DNA of 64,000 nucleotides from contig NC_064041.1 in the NCBI RefSeq assembly GCF_932526225.1, positions 7,273,042 to 7,337,041 on the forward strand, read 5' to 3'. The notes beneath the pieces were generated by a model. The model was not told the DNA's origin. It ran no database searches and worked only from the letters and a program-made list of their open reading frames with translations. This DNA is from Nematostella vectensis. Lineage: Eukaryota; Cnidaria; Anthozoa; Actiniaria; Edwardsiidae. A program made the translations under genes and the position numbers. This document shows positions 20,746 through 32,775 of this stretch, in pieces. Numbering within the stretch: the stretch's first letter is position 1; every line of letters starts with the position of its first letter.

Positions 20746-22327
20746 CAGGGCTCGAAATAGAAAAAAAAATTGTTTTTTGGCAGGTCATAGCAAATTTTGA
20801 ACTGCCAAAAAATATTTTGACCTGCCCCATTTTTTTACTGTAGGTGTGAGCATGTTAAATTTAAACTCTTGTATTTGTAATTTCAACTCTCAAAACATTC
20901 AGTTTCGTTTGACAACATAATTTTAACATGTATCTATGACATCTGATTGAGGTAGGATCCTTTTTGATCCAGTTGTTGGTTCTTTTCGTGGTCCACTTGG
21001 CTCTACAGAAGGTCTTCTTTGGGTGGCACACTTATTACACCATCTTGAAAGGGCTGGCTTTGGGTCAAATTGTTGTATTGCACTTCCCTCCTCGGTGATT
21101 CTGAGCAGATTTTCAACTCTTCTCTCTCCTAAACAATTTCTCCAGTCAGTATGGACACAATTCATGGCTGAGAACATTCGTCCAAGAGTGGCATTGCTAA
21201 TAGGAACAACTAACAGAATCTCAACAAGATGTAGGATATTGCTGAGCGAGTCTTTCTTTGAAGAAGTGAAAAGTTTTGCCCATGCATCAGTGTACGTAGC
21301 ATCTTTAAGCCCTGTTGTTGCAACTAATTACTGCCATTTCCAAAGCTTTCCCTAACCCTTTGTTCCCTAAGTTCTTCTTTTGCAATGACAAATGCAATTT
21401 CTAACAATTTAGAAAGCCTTTCCCTCTCCGTGTTGTTTAGCTTGTAAATTGCTCTGCCGATCGTTGTTGCAGCATATGAAGGGAGTGGTCCAGGTGTCTT
21501 CCTAAACTTTTCCTCTTGTTCTAGTCTCAGCCAATTTGTGTGAGTCACTGTTGAGATGGGTTGTTACAGTTTCTTTCTTAGTGTTGGACGTACCACAGCA
21601 CCATGCACTGTTGTAGTTCCGTTGCGCTTTTAATTTCGACTCGTGTTTCAAACCGATTTTGCATCGTATCTTTGTCACAAACGTACTTCCATCTCGAGTC
21701 TCAGATTCTAAAATCTCGAGCCAATCATTGTATCCCCAGGAGAGAAGTGTAGACTTCTCCGTTCTTCTTACCGTTTTCTTGTTGCTCGACGCCATATTAT
21801 TTCTTTTTTGCGTGCATGTTTAACAAAAATAGCGATACCAAGATACCAAATAAATATGGAAATATATATTAACGCAGTGTGCCGCAGTCTTTCATGTGTA
21901 TTACCAAATATGGCAAGCCCTGCCGCAGTCCACACAGGGATCCCAACAATCCACTATTCAAATTTGATGTGTAAAGCGATTTTTTTGGGAAACAACGACT
22001 ACAACTTGTAGTACTAGAAAACTTGTGGCACATTTTGTGTCTGTGGTGTTGTTTAGCTGGGCCGATGTCCAAATTCAATCAAACATCGATTACTTCTAAT
22101 TCCACAAAGATGAGTGTAGAAATAACGCTTTCTAAATCTTCTAATACTTCCAACTTTAATTCATTGTTATTTTCATTTTAATTGTGACAATCGATTCGGA
22201 ATTCATTGCAAAAACATGGTATTTTTGGCCTGCCATTTGCTTTTGGCAGGCCTTATTTTTTTTGGCCTGCCAAGTGCTAAATTTGGCTTGCCATATGGCA
22301 AGTGGCAGGCCGCTATTTCGAGCCCTG
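20746..22327 (-). mobile_element. internally deleted hAT element with intact ends, 5-bp duplication
   Basis: Perfect 15-base inverted ends, CAGGGCTCGAAATAG, lie at 20746-20760 and 22313-22327. They are flanked by gtttc at 20741-20745 and 22328-22332. Inside both ends are blocks rich in ggcaggtc / cctgcca. The remaining frames are minus strand. One (21795-21502) is an N-terminal zinc-finger-like region with W..D/N-WLEILE and Cys/His residues. Another (21548-21324) is a helical region. The last (21177-20923) is a C-terminal piece with MNCVHTDWRNCLGERRVENL, like the hAT dimerisation tail. The catalytic core is missing and there are frameshifts, so it would need a helper transposase. Confidence 0.75.
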
Positions 22328-22645
22328 GTTTCTCTGTTTCAATCCCAGAAAGCTGTGGGGCCGTTTAAAAACAAAATGGGGAACGGATGAACGGATGAGC
22401 ACACTGTTTTCCCTGCTTCGGTCTGTATTTTAAAGACAACAACAAAGGTTCCTTAACTAGGCACAACTACATCAAAAGTTTTATATTCAGGAAGAAGATT
22501 GGAAGGCGCTACTGCCTATTGTTTTGGCCAATTTGATGGGAGTAGAGTCCGTTTCGATAATTTCGAGTTGTAGTGGCGTCAGCTCCGCGTGGCGGAAATA
22601 TCCGGGAAAACTTTGATGAAGTACTCACGAATTCCACAAGAATAG
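22328..22645. other. spacer between hAT and BEL elements
   Basis: I see no gene or clear repeat here beyond the gtttc target duplication at its left edge. Confidence 0.4.
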
Positions 22646-22865
22646 GTTTTTATTGCATGTAAAAACTTGGGACGCTTTACAGCAAGTTTGGGATAGGGCG
22701 GCGCTAACTTAACCCATCTGATTTTTGTGAGCCTTAGGGGATTTACAAGTTTGCTGCGTTTATAAGGCTAAGGCCACGTGATCGCTAGGGTTACATTGAT
22801 CGGTGACGTAATGAGATTACTACAAATAACTAAGGGGTTATCCATGGCATGCGGATGCCGTTACA
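22646..22865 (-). repeat. BEL element LTR-like repeat (3' side)
   Basis: About 220 bases matching 24932-25155, sharing aacttgggacgctttacag, gcggcgctaactta, acaagtttgctgcgtttata, gtgacgtaatgaga and ggggttatccatggcatgcg. On the minus strand it begins TGTAACGGCAT, consistent with the TG that opens most LTRs. The two copies have diverged with indels. Confidence 0.65.
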
Positions 22866-23164
22866 CTGCTTCCCTAGATTTGTCTACATTTATTAAAAAA
22901 TTGGAGTATAAATTGCTTTAAAAATGTTCAGATTCAAATCATTGAATTGCGATGCTAATTGATTGCTTATTTTGGTTTTATTAATCATGATATTTAATTT
23001 AGGATTTGTTAATTGATAGCCTTAATTAGATTATATGATTGCTTGTTATAAATGAAGCTGATATATTTTAGTGATATAGGGATTCCTGGGAATGTCCTTT
23101 ATATCTTGAAAATTGGAGAGTGTTCATTGTGTCATAGACTAAGCTGACTAATCTTCCTTTGGTC

Positions 23165-24850
23165 ATAGCAGGATAAGCTTGTGGATGGGACGCTTGAATC
23201 ACTTGTGTTGTCCGTCCTTTGCAGCTGTCACTTGGACTTTGCGTACTAGGTTATCTTTGCTTGGGGACACCTTGGAGACAATGGCAAGCGGCCACTGGTT
23301 ACGAGGTAGATCTGGGTCTGTCATGAGGATCTTCTTCTCGTAGATTAGGCTGTGGCTTGTTCCACTTTTGGCGACTCTGGAGCAGTGTGCAGTACTCTCG
23401 TCGCCACCGTAGCTAGAACAGGTTTACTAGATATTGGACTGCGCCCCATCGCTTTCTGGAGTACAGGTCGGGGCGCTTGAAGTTGCCCGGGGGCGGGAGG
23501 ACGACCTTGGTTTTAAGCATGAGGAGATGATTTGGTGTCAGAGGCTCTGCTGCTAGAGGGGCTGACAGGTTCTCCACTGTGAGTGGGCGGCTGTTGACGA
23601 TGTTCTCAGCTTCTGTTATAAGAGACTCATCGTCCAGCTGACGAGCGTGTTCGTGAAGTAGTGATGTTAGCTCTGAGCAAATTGTGCGAATTTGGCACTG
23701 CGATACACCTCCCATGTGAGAAGCATGCGGGACATTCATTTTGAAATAGTCATAGTGTTGGGTGGATAGGAATGACTTGATGGATTCTAGGTCGATCTTT
23801 TGAGCTCGATGTTTCGAGCTCATTGCTTGCTCCGACGAAGTTTGGTCCTGATCCGAGCGCAATTCGCGGACCTTGCCCCTGCATGCTATAAATCTTCGAA
23901 GCACGTTGATGAACGAATCTGTGCTCATGTTATTTAGCATTTCCAGGTAAATCGCTCTGGAGACCATACATATGAACACCAAACCCCACCGCTTTGCTTC
24001 ACTTCGTCTATTCTTCACGTAGAATGGACCAAATACATCCAGTGCGGAATAGCTTAATGGTGATGATGGTGTCACGCGTTCTGTCGAGAGGTCGCCCATC
24101 TTTTGACCTTGCGTGATGCCTTTGAATTTGCGGCATGTAATGCACTTAGCGATGGTGTGTGGAAATGCAGATCTACTGTTTACGACATGGTATCCTGCTT
24201 GCCGTATGGCGTTGTGATGGCCTTCATGTGCTCTCTTGATTCTATTTTTTTTCTCTTTATTTCCTTCTATCGTAGTGGACTTCTGTGAAGTCAAGCTCCA
24301 TCATTTGCCGTTATTGCTGCGGGCTTGTCATATCTTTGGATGGTGTCGTGCGGACAAAGGGCGGCTGTACGGTAGTATCACTTGAGGCGTTGTGCTCGAT
24401 TAGGACTTCTCTCTACCGGCACACCATTCACATGCGCTGTCACGTCATCATCCCCGTCTTTGCAACTTCGACCGATTACCGTCCATCCAAACTTGTATTC
24501 TCGGCCCAGGGCTCTTCAGGGCTCCCTGCGATCACTTCAGTTGCTTTGAAGGCTGCAGGGACGTTCCAAACCTAACAGTAGTCCGATTTCTTTGTCCGGT
24601 CTGTATGCAATCTGGTCGGCGATGGGTGCGAGGTGGGTCCACTGCTTCGGTACTTCGGGTCTAGCGATATCGCTTTGTGCGGCGGGGATGTACTCGCGTG
24701 TGTATGCATACCGAATCCTGATGTGTGCGTGTTCGTTTTCGATATCTTGAATTCAAAGACCTCCTATTTTTTTGTGCGAATTGTGTTGCAGCCGACTATA
24801 GTATTGACTTTAAGGTCGAGCTCCGATGCTGTTATTTTTAGCGGATAGGG
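23165..24850 (-). pseudogene. BEL/Pao polyprotein relic: protease region and integrase, RT missing
   Basis: On the minus strand, 24840-24540 carries fragments typical of the BEL protease-RT linker (SDIARPEVPKQWTHL, DKEIGLLLGLERP, EYKFGWTVIG). An open 293-codon frame (24294-23413) then gives the integrase: CITCRKFKG zinc-binding remnant, SALDVFGPFYVK, CMVSRAIYLEML, VRELRSDQ, PHASHMGGV, EAENIVNSRPLT and LTPNHLLMLKTKVVLPPPG. Further on, in broken frames, come LPRNQWPLAIVSKVSPS, KDNLVRKVQVTAAKDG and FKRPIHKLILL, the C-terminal domain. The usual DNGTNF second-Asp motif is degraded. No reverse transcriptase or RNase H lies between protease and integrase. It is dead and internally deleted. Confidence 0.8.
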
Positions 24851-24931
24851 GGATAGGGGATATTTTCGCTGATTGGGGTGGGCGCGTTGGGGCATTTGGC
24901 CATTCTTGGCTTTTTATTGTAGATAGGCGCA

Positions 24932-25155
24932 AGGCTGGGTTTTTATTGTGTGTAAAAACTTGGGACGCTTTACAGCAAGTTTGGCCTAGGGCGGCGCTAA
25001 CTTAAACCTGTGTGAACCCGTCGATTTTCTGGGAGCCTTAGGGGCTTTACAAGTTTGCTGCGTTTATAAAGCTAAGGTCACGTATGGCTAGGGTTTACAT
25101 TGATTGGTGACGTAATGAGATAACTAAGGGGTTATCCATGGCATGCGTATGCCGT
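24932..25155 (-). repeat. BEL element LTR-like repeat (5' side)
   Basis: Second copy of the 22646-22865 repeat in the same orientation. The pair brackets the BEL coding relic as expected for LTRs. Outer target duplications were not identified. Confidence 0.6.
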
Positions 25156-25680
25156 TATGCAGCGAACAGGACTACCTTTTAAACGACTACTTTTATGCCT
25201 GATTACAACGAAATCTCAAGCGAACAGCTAGAACTAGAAGGCCTAAGCTTAAGATTAGAAAAAAAATAAAATATCTAATCAATTTATTTATCTACTGTAA
25301 TCTGTTTTAGCTTTACTCAACTTTTAGAAAAAATATTGTAATGAATTCTATATTTCTAGTAATGTTGATTTATTTAGATTAATAAATTACTTATAAATAT
25401 TATATGTTTATTTTTTATTTAACTAAATATCAAAGCTCAAGGCCTGTCAATAACTTCAAACTTGACAAAAAAACTTAACAATCTCCCAAGCCGGGTGTGA
25501 ATCTCCCCAGTCATGTGTCAAAAGTCAATGTTTCATATGTAAATAACATCATCAAAACTGCCATGCAAGGGAAAGATGGTATAATGCACTATTTATGTAA
25601 AACGTAGTTTTCAATGCACTAGCAATGTAGCAAGTCATACCAGAAGTGATAAGCTAGTAGCTAGCAAGAACATATTTAGA
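25156..25680. other. AT-rich spacer
   Basis: AT-rich sequence without a supported gene. Runs of A/T dominate 25250-25430. Confidence 0.4.
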
Positions 25681-25684
25681 CTCT

Positions 25685-26470
25685 CCTCTGGTTCTTATTG
25701 TATGTGAGCATCACAGATGCTTTTATGTAGTCCTCCAGAGCTGCCTCTTGCTGTGCCGACAAAGTAGCGAGGAGGCTGAAAACCCTTTCAGCAGTAGCAG
25801 AGCTAGGCTGGACAAGTGCCACCTTCCTGGCCAATGCAGCCCAGTGTGGAAGAGTGTCTTGGTGTGCTGCCCACCATGTTAGTTTATCTTCTTCGTTATC
25901 ACAAGCAATGCCATCAGCAGCACCAAATACAGTGGCAGCTCCGTTGCCAATGCAGCAATCATGGCATCATTAACAAATAAAAGGTTTTTCAACTCTTTGA
26001 GGGAACGAGCATCAGGTCTCAATGACAAATTGTATATTAAACTTCTCTCGAAAGAAGTTCAATCCAGGTTGAACATAGGCCTTTGCCTCGGTAATTAAGC
26101 GATTCTTCAGGGCAGCATCACCATCGGCAATCTTCCTGGCAAAGGCTAATGCACGGATAATGGCCTACAGCAAAAGCATGCTGGACAGCTGACAAGCGCT
26201 AAAAGCATGTAAAGATGAGTAGCACATCTCCTGCAAGTTAATACGTTGCAGTGACAAATTGCACACCAGCATCAACCAGAACTGCAAGTTCAAGTCGAAG
26301 GAGTTGTAGTTCTTGTGGGTCGTTAAAAATTTCCAGAAGATGCCGGCGATTCTGGGGAGAAAGATTGTCATTCTCTCGTAAGAAGGGTGCCACATCGCCA
26401 AAGTAATCTGAAACTTGTTTTAGCACCTCCCACTTGCTCCACTAACGTGTTACTGTGGGAACATATATTG
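25685..26470 (-). pseudogene. hAT transposase C-terminal relic (third family)
   Basis: The minus strand reads, in broken frames, WEVLKQVSDYFGDVAPFLRE, PQNRRHLLEIF, LRLELAVLVDAGVQFVTATY, then ALAFARKIADGDAALKNRL. Near 25880-25690 it reads LTWWAAHQDTLPHWAALARK and QPSSATAERVFSLLATLSAQ followed by ALEDYIKASVML. The last block is the hAT dimerisation domain with the conserved S-A-ERVFS core. Stops and frameshifts make it a pseudogene. It differs from both other hAT elements in the window. Confidence 0.7.
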
Positions 26471-26479
26471 ATTTCCTTG

Positions 26480-27560
26480 TTTTCTGTTTCCAAAGAAGTT
26501 TAGTATTACAGCATTGGGAGAATGAATTCACCTACAGGCTTCCCACCCACGTCCCTGAAGGATTTCTAAGGACATACGAATTCGCGCAAATAACTGTCTA
26601 TTAGTTATATCTTTATTCTCTAATTCATGAAATAAACTTAGTTGGGATGTAAATGTATCCGTCTGTGGTGTTTTTTTTTTCCCTAGAAGCTCAATTTTAC
26701 GAGTTTAGAGCGATACCAGCCTTATTTCGTGTCGATACTAAGTATGTTAATGACACAAGGCTGGAAACTTAATTCTGACTACCTCAGATTTTAAGCAGTA
26801 CGAAAACACTAACACCGGTACAGGATGGGAGAGGGATGGAACTATCCCCGAATCGAGTTTTTAAGCAATCTGCCTAAAATCCTGTGAGAAATGATTTTTT
26901 GAACGTCAATTTTAACTTTCCGTCGATGATCGGGACATAGCAGCAGGTCAAATGGCATCCTTGGAATGTAATTGGCATAGACAGCGTAGCCCCACACCAC
27001 CCTAGACACGACTTGTCTTTCTCACAGTTTCCTCACTAACTTCTAAATTATGAGCTATTGTGTGAAATGTAACTTGTACAGCTAAGGGGAGTACATGCGG
27101 ACTGTCGACGTTTGCTACCTGTCGATATGGAAGAGGGATTGAGAAGGGACAAAAGAGGTCTAGGCGATGTTTCAATGTTAAATAACTAGAAAAACATTTT
27201 TTTTCTTTCAAGTGGATTTACGCAGAACATATCTTACGCAAGATTTTGCCAAGAAATCGGTATCTTGCTAAACGCTATATGCCACCATATTTAAATATGT
27301 ATTTTTTTGTACGTCCACATATCTTCGTTATTATTTTTTTTTACCGTTGTACTGTTCATAAGGCTGGATTATTTTTTGTTGCTTAAAATTTCTACAGATG
27401 TGTTTGTTTTCTGATTGTAATTCATTTGAACAAATTAGCAACTAATGCGCGCAGCAACTGATCAAATGCCATGTCACTCGAAACAGACATACCCTAGTTC
27501 GGTTTAAGCAAAAAAAAAACTGCTGTAGCCATAACGCAACGTTTTGAAAGGTATTGAACA
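26480..27560. other. no supported gene
   Basis: Short frames only. The ORF at 27211-27002 has no recognisable motif. Possibly old repeat sequence. Confidence 0.4.
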
Positions 27561-27569
27561 GTTTGCTTT

Positions 27570-27950
27570 CTAGAAAGAGTTAATGTCACCAAGCTCCTTC
27601 GAAACAGGAGTGTTTCCAACTCGAAATGTAGTGAGTGTGTACTCAGTTATGGTATTCTCTTTAATACGAAAGTATCCGGTAAAATGTCCGCATTTTTTCT
27701 CCGCAGATATGTTGTTGAGTTGTGATTGTAGGCTGTCCACGAAAATTTGCGCAAATTTCGTACAAGTGGAACTTGAGCTCAAATTATTCTTGACTTCCTC
27801 TTTAAGTAGAAAAGTCAAGTACAAAACTTCTTCAACTTTAGGGATATGTGTAATATGTAACGCAGGTAACACAAATGTTTGTTGTGTCTTATCTTCTATT
27901 TCGAGTTGATTAATGGATATCTCACATTTCTTCGTATAGAATATACGCAT
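27570..27950 (-). CDS. 126-codon ORF, unknown
   Basis: An open minus frame encodes a polar protein with no signal peptide, membrane segment or motif I recognise. The plus strand of the same region is also open for 108 codons, which weakens the case for coding. It sits between transposon relics, so it may be a remnant of an unrecognised element. Confidence 0.2.
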   Translation of the reverse strand: MRIFYTKKCEISINQLEIEDKTQQTFVLPALHITHIPKVEEVLYLTFLLKEEVKNNLSSSSTCTKFAQIFVDSLQSQLNNISAEKKCGHFTGYFRIKENTITEYTLTTFRVGNTPVSKELGDINSF

Positions 27951-27959
27951 ATAGCAATA

Positions 27960-28659
27960 TTATATATAGCATATAGCAATATTTCATAGTGCTTTGCTTT
28001 TGCTAAGATTAGTGGCCCCCAAAGCGTCGCTTTCATTTTCCAACTGTGAATTGAGTGTCCGCCTTAGTTTAACGGAGGCTGGCGGTGTTCCTCAACCTTG
28101 GGGGTTCTAATAGCATACATTTTACCCGTTGACAACTGCGAGTTAGATAGTCTTTGGAAACTCCGTTGTGCACGCGACCTTTTACAAAAACGCTAAGGTG
28201 TGGTCGTTGCTATTGCCTCGATAACATGAAGGATCAGCTCTGCTTTGCCTTGCAAAAAGTATTTCTAGTCTTCTGCGTTGGTTTGTAGATTTCTTATCTG
28301 CCAAAGCTTCTTTGACTCCGTCTCGTATTATGTTTCGTTTTGCAGCACTGCTTATATTTTGGCTGCTAATAGAGGCCATGCCACAATTTGCTTAACAAAT
28401 AGCGTTTTGATTGCGGATTCATGCTATGGCAAAATGCTTAGAGCTTGTAAGAGAATCCTTAAGTTGATTCACAATTTCTGCTGACAATTGTTTTTAGTAT
28501 CGATTTGTGGTGATGGGAATTCACTCATGGTGAACTCTTTCTGGACTTTGTGCTTTCCAATGTTTTCGGAACTTGTAGAATAACATATTATTTTAATTCT
28601 GGTTTCAAACTATATATCTAGTTTTTGTTTAGAATATCTAGTTGTAAGCAAAATTTTCT
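27960..28659. other. no supported gene
   Basis: A 65-codon minus frame (28379-28182) is basic and Ser-rich but unrecognised. It may be the far end of the gag-like relic that follows. Confidence 0.35.
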
Positions 28660-28900
28660 AATATCATGTGCATAATCGTCGAGTTCTTCAGTTGGTCCTT
28701 GTCTTCTATTCTCTAGAAGCTGAAGTATGCGCCATTAATCAGCGGCAGATGCATATTTTTCGCAAAGCGCAGTTATCAATTCATCGATTGGTAGTCTATT
28801 TCGGGTTTCTTAATAACAATACCAAGTTAAGGCACTCTCTTTAAGCAGTAAAGGAAATGAATGATCTTGCTTATTTTCATCCCAATCTGTAAATATAGAA
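28660..28900 (-). pseudogene. LTR-retrotransposon gag relic
   Basis: The minus strand translates to RLPIDELITALCEKYASAAD, a stop, then LQLLENRRQGPTEELDDYAHDIRKFCLQLDIL. The pattern of a Tyr-rich helix followed by R-Q-x-P-x-E-S/E-x-DDYA-x-x-I is common in retrotransposon gag proteins. One stop is in frame. Near 29430-29520 the minus strand has two similar segments, each with AACTGGTGATAGAACCC-like sequence, which may be primer-binding/LTR-edge remnants. The superfamily cannot be fixed. Confidence 0.45.
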
Positions 28901-29925
28901 ATGACCTAACGAATTCGGAAACATGAATTTATGAATCTTGATCGGTAAAAACTGGAAGATCCATGATCAATCAATTCTCTAGATGATAGATAATTTCGGT
29001 ACATAATTTCGAAACATCGTTTGATGAAGGGCAAACAGAAGACGAGTCATTAGGGTCAATTCGCTCATTCATAAAGAAAGTAATCGCAAAATAATCACAC
29101 GAAAATATTTTGAAACACGCTTTCACAATAATGTCAGAGTAAGCGCAAAGACTGTTTTTAAGTGTGCGCTAGAAATGTGCCATATAACGAGAAAATTAAA
29201 GAGTATTTGCCCAACAAGAAAATTTGTTTAGCTGATTTAATATTGTTCGATGGCTTGTGTCCTTAGACAGCGCGGCTTTTCTTACTTGCCTTGCAGCATT
29301 CCAAACAACCAGACGAGATGATCTGATGATCATTGTTGCGATGATCTCAGACCGTGTTCTCGATTCACTTGTTCGGGGGTCATAGCGGTCCTCTAGAAAT
29401 TCCTCCGACCTGTTGTGTTTGGTCGAAGCTCGGGTTCTATCACCAGTTGTTATGTACTCCTTTTCTGTTTAGTCTACTTCTTCTTGCTTGCTCAGAAGCT
29501 TGGGTTCTCCATCAGTTGTAACATATTTTTTTCGTGTTCTCTAACAAACTAAAGGCCTTACAGGGTGTGTACAAGATGATTACAAGATGATTTTAAGAGG
29601 ATTACAAGAAGATCTGGGATATCGTACCGCATCCCTTTTCATCCCTTGCTGTGTTTACACTTGAGCGTTAGTGGTTAACTGAACCCCGGTTAGGAGAAAT
29701 GCGTTTACACTTGAAAACTTAACCTCGGTTGATCATTCAGCTGGAACAGCGCCGGTGTTATCAGTTTGAATCCTGAGGTCAAATTGCTGCTGCTGCAAAT
29801 TGCCGCATTTTGGACAGAAATCAAAGCAAGTTTCAAGAGCGATTCCACATTTGCTGCAAAACATGGCGGACACGGGGCGACTTGGTAACCGATACTTTAT
29901 TTGATAGAGGAGGGAGCCTAGGTCG
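28901..29925. other. retroelement 5' region, decayed
   Basis: Probably upstream part of the gag relic, with a short duplicated segment at about 29405-29535 (gggttct..tca..agttgt). No open gene is present. Confidence 0.35.
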
Positions 29926-30140
29926 AATGTGTTTTGAATGCGAATTTGTTTTTGAATTTGCGAATGTGTTTTGGATTTGCGAATGTGTTTTTGAATTTGC
30001 AAATGTGTTTTGGATTTGCGAATGTGTTTTGGAATTTGCGAATGTGTTTTGGATTTGCGAATGTGTTTTTGAATTTGCGAATGTGTTTTTGAATTTGCGA
30101 ATGTGTTTTCATCTTTTGCGAATGTGTTTTCAATTTGTAA
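29926..30140. repeat. 21-bp minisatellite
   Basis: About ten imperfect copies of tttgcgaatgtgttttgga (variants gaa for gga, and one fewer or more T). Both strands are open across it, giving repetitive peptides such as FANVFWICECV and KHIRKFKNTFANP. The frames exist because the unit is a multiple of three and contains no stop, so I do not call a gene. Confidence 0.85.
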
Positions 30141-30299
30141 ATGTAATTTGCTATTTGATTTGTGTTTGACCCCTGTGGGCCACCGTAAATCTTTATCTAC
30201 GCATGGTTGTATTTTTGCAGGCACTTTTATAACTACAAGATACAGCGTCTTCGCTTGTAGATGGTTCTTACTCTTCTGCAAAAATGGTCCATCAGTTGC

Positions 30300-31520
30300 G
30301 AGTAGTTTTTAGTCAGATTCGAAAGGATTTTTTGTATAATTCGAGTCTTAGGCAAAGCGTTTATAGACCGATTTGTTTATAGCCTAAAAAATCACCACAA
30401 AATGATAATTACTTACCGTGCTTCCATATATATTGACGCTATGAAGGGAGCCTCTTCCAACGTTGTCTTCTTCTGGGCTAGTACTTTATGTAGCTTTCAA
30501 TATAGTGTGCCCATAACAAAACAAACATAACAAGGCAACCCGCTCTTCGATAATCTATTCATAACACTAACAAGCCTACTCTTGTGTTTAGCCTGACGTT
30601 TGTTACATCTCTGTTACATGATACTAAAGTGTGAGATAGTAAAGTGTGCTATTACACTACACCATCTTTTCCATCAAGATGCTGGTGCCACCAGCCTCTT
30701 GTTTGTCCACTCCCTCTATGTCAACAATAATGTTCAGGTAGTGTTTCATTATTGTATTTAAACACAATATTTTTCTGAGAAACCAGTTGAGTCCACTCGG
30801 CCATCCCCGCAAGCAACTAGAGATTCATTTCTGAAGATGTTCTATATCATCTCCTCATTGTCTCCCACTTGTCAGTTATGGCAGGGACCACATTATGGTC
30901 TGTTTCCTGGTGTACACGGATTTCGAGCGAAAAACAATGTTCCCACACTTCATGAACAGTAGGTTCTTCTCTAAATTGTTCCCTGTAATCAATATTGATC
31001 CATGAAAAGAATAATCTGCCCTTGTTTCTTACAAAGGACCCGGAAGGAAAGTCATACACCATAATGGTTATTGTTGCACTTTAATCTGACACTGAGTGCA
31101 GCAGCCTCCAGGTGCAAATCTTAGGTTGATCTCCTCTTTGTGCACCCTAGGGCTTGGCAAGGGCCCTCGAGGAGTCCTTTAATCAGTGGAACTTCCACTC
31201 ATGCACTTTCTCATTTATATTTTCGTTTTCTTTTTGTAAAAAAGGTGACTTGTGGTCAATGAGAATGGCTACTGCTAACTTTAGCCTTGATTTTCATTTT
31301 ATGTTTATTCTCCAATGCATTAAGCTTATATTAGATAAATTGAAAATATCTAGAGCACCGTTACCACACCACCACCGGGCACCGTTATAGAGACTCAGAT
31401 AAAATTGTTGTGACATGATATACATATTTTATATATTTTGACTAAGCTTTGGACAATAATTGTATGGAAATGAAATTCAGAAATAGGCACTTTTTTTAGC
31501 AAAATGTTAAAAAGTGTTAA
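30300..31520. other. intergenic with one weak ORF
   Basis: A 71-codon minus frame (31062-30847; GSFVRNKGRLFFSWINIDY then HEVWEHCFSLEIRVHQE) looks protein-like but has no identified family or partner exon. The rest shows no gene. Confidence 0.3.
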
Positions 31521-31574
31521 AAAGTACTAAACGCAGCTAGAATCGCCAAGATCGAGCTCATTAAATCCGGTCAT

Positions 31575-32775
31575 CAGCTTGAAAATGATTATATGTTGGA
31601 GGAAATAAAGGTGTGAGATATTAAAATGAAGCTTCAGTTGCCATGTACTGTAACTGCAAACGTGGCTGTAGCGGGAACCGCTGAGGACACGTCTCCTCCC
31701 ATAAAGAGCGTGTGCAGGGGAAAGTGGCAATTCCGGACTCACATAATCCCTGACAAGTTTGCCGTCTTATTTGTCCTCACTTGACTGAAGTTCTAGTTAT
31801 CCATCTCCCTTATTATCCTCGGACACTAGTTACTCTAGTTTTTCATCCCACTTATTACCTTCAGTTACCGTGTATCTGCCAACGTGGCTGTAGCGCCAAC
31901 TACTAACGATTTCTCTTCTCCCATAGGAGCATTTGAAGGAAAGTGGAAATTCCGAAAGTTACTCTAGTTTTTTATCCCACTTATTACCATCAGTTACCAT
32001 GTATCTGCCAACGTGACTGTAGCGCGAACTACTAACGATTTCTCTTCTCCCATAAGAAACGCAGACCAGCTACATCTTTCTTGCTCGTGGCTCCCGGCAC
32101 CTTCATCGCCTTGTTGATGTGTGCTCTCTTTATTTTTTCTGTGTGGCCAAAGCGCCTCTTTAGGAGAGCAATTGCCGACTCGTAATTCGCCGCCGTCAGG
32201 TCAAAACCTGCCACCGCTCCCCATGCCAAGCAGAATTCTTAAGTAATTAAACTTGTCGACAGTGGCCAGGCGAGGATTGGAATGGGTACTGCTTTTGAAT
32301 CCACCCCAATCCATCCCATTTTTTGGGTCACCTTCTCCTCTTCTACATTTCCTTCGGTGAAGGCGTCATCGCTGGACATCAATTCAAGCACTTGATTTTT
32401 GGGGGTCTTGAGGATCATTAGCAAGTCTCTGAGTACTTCGACCGCGCTCTTTTCCTCGCACCCCTCGGCCATAAACCTTGTCACAAAGACTCTGTGTCCC
32501 GCTCTAGTTTTATTCTTCGATGTTACAGTCGCCATTATTCTATCCGGCTCGATCTGGAAAATTTGTTTCCCCATGCAAAAAAAAAAGTCGGCTTGAAAAA
32601 TGATCTTATGTTTGAGAAAATAGTGGTGTGGGATATTAAAGTGAAGCTTCAGTTGCCATGTAACTGCCAACGTGACTGTAGCGCGAATTGATAACGACTT
32701 CTCTCCAATACGAATACGTAATGGGGGAACTGGAAATTCAGAACTTTTGTGATCCCTGAAGAGTTACTGTCGTCT
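31575..32775. repeat. direct repeats and tandem duplications around a gag relic
   Basis: A block of about 170 bases at 31575-31765 recurs at 32595-32775. The shared landmarks are gatattaaa.tgaagcttcag, ttgccatgta, gtaactgc.aacgtg, ctgtagcg and tgatccctga/aatccctga. Between them, two shorter copies (31850-31945 and 31975-32055) share tatctgccaacgtg.ctgtag and aactactaacgatttctct. The outer pair could be LTRs of a small BEL-like relic, or the whole may be local duplication. Confidence 0.55.
32032..32670 (-). pseudogene. BEL/Pao gag relic (DUF1759-like)
   Basis: The frame 32229-32032 reads AWGAVAGFDLTAANYESAIA then LLKRRFGHTEKIKRAHINKA. This matches the pattern of BEL/Pao gag-like DUF1759 proteins (L-T-x-x-NY-x-x-A-x-x-L-L-x-x-RFG). 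A frameshift separates it from KFNYL just upstream. The frame 32670-32239 lies further upstream and is less recognisable. No pol gene follows, so it is a small decayed fragment. Confidence 0.5.

Noticed and set aside
29733-30281. 182-codon minus ORF and 119-codon plus ORF
   Set aside because: Most of both is translation of a 21-bp minisatellite.
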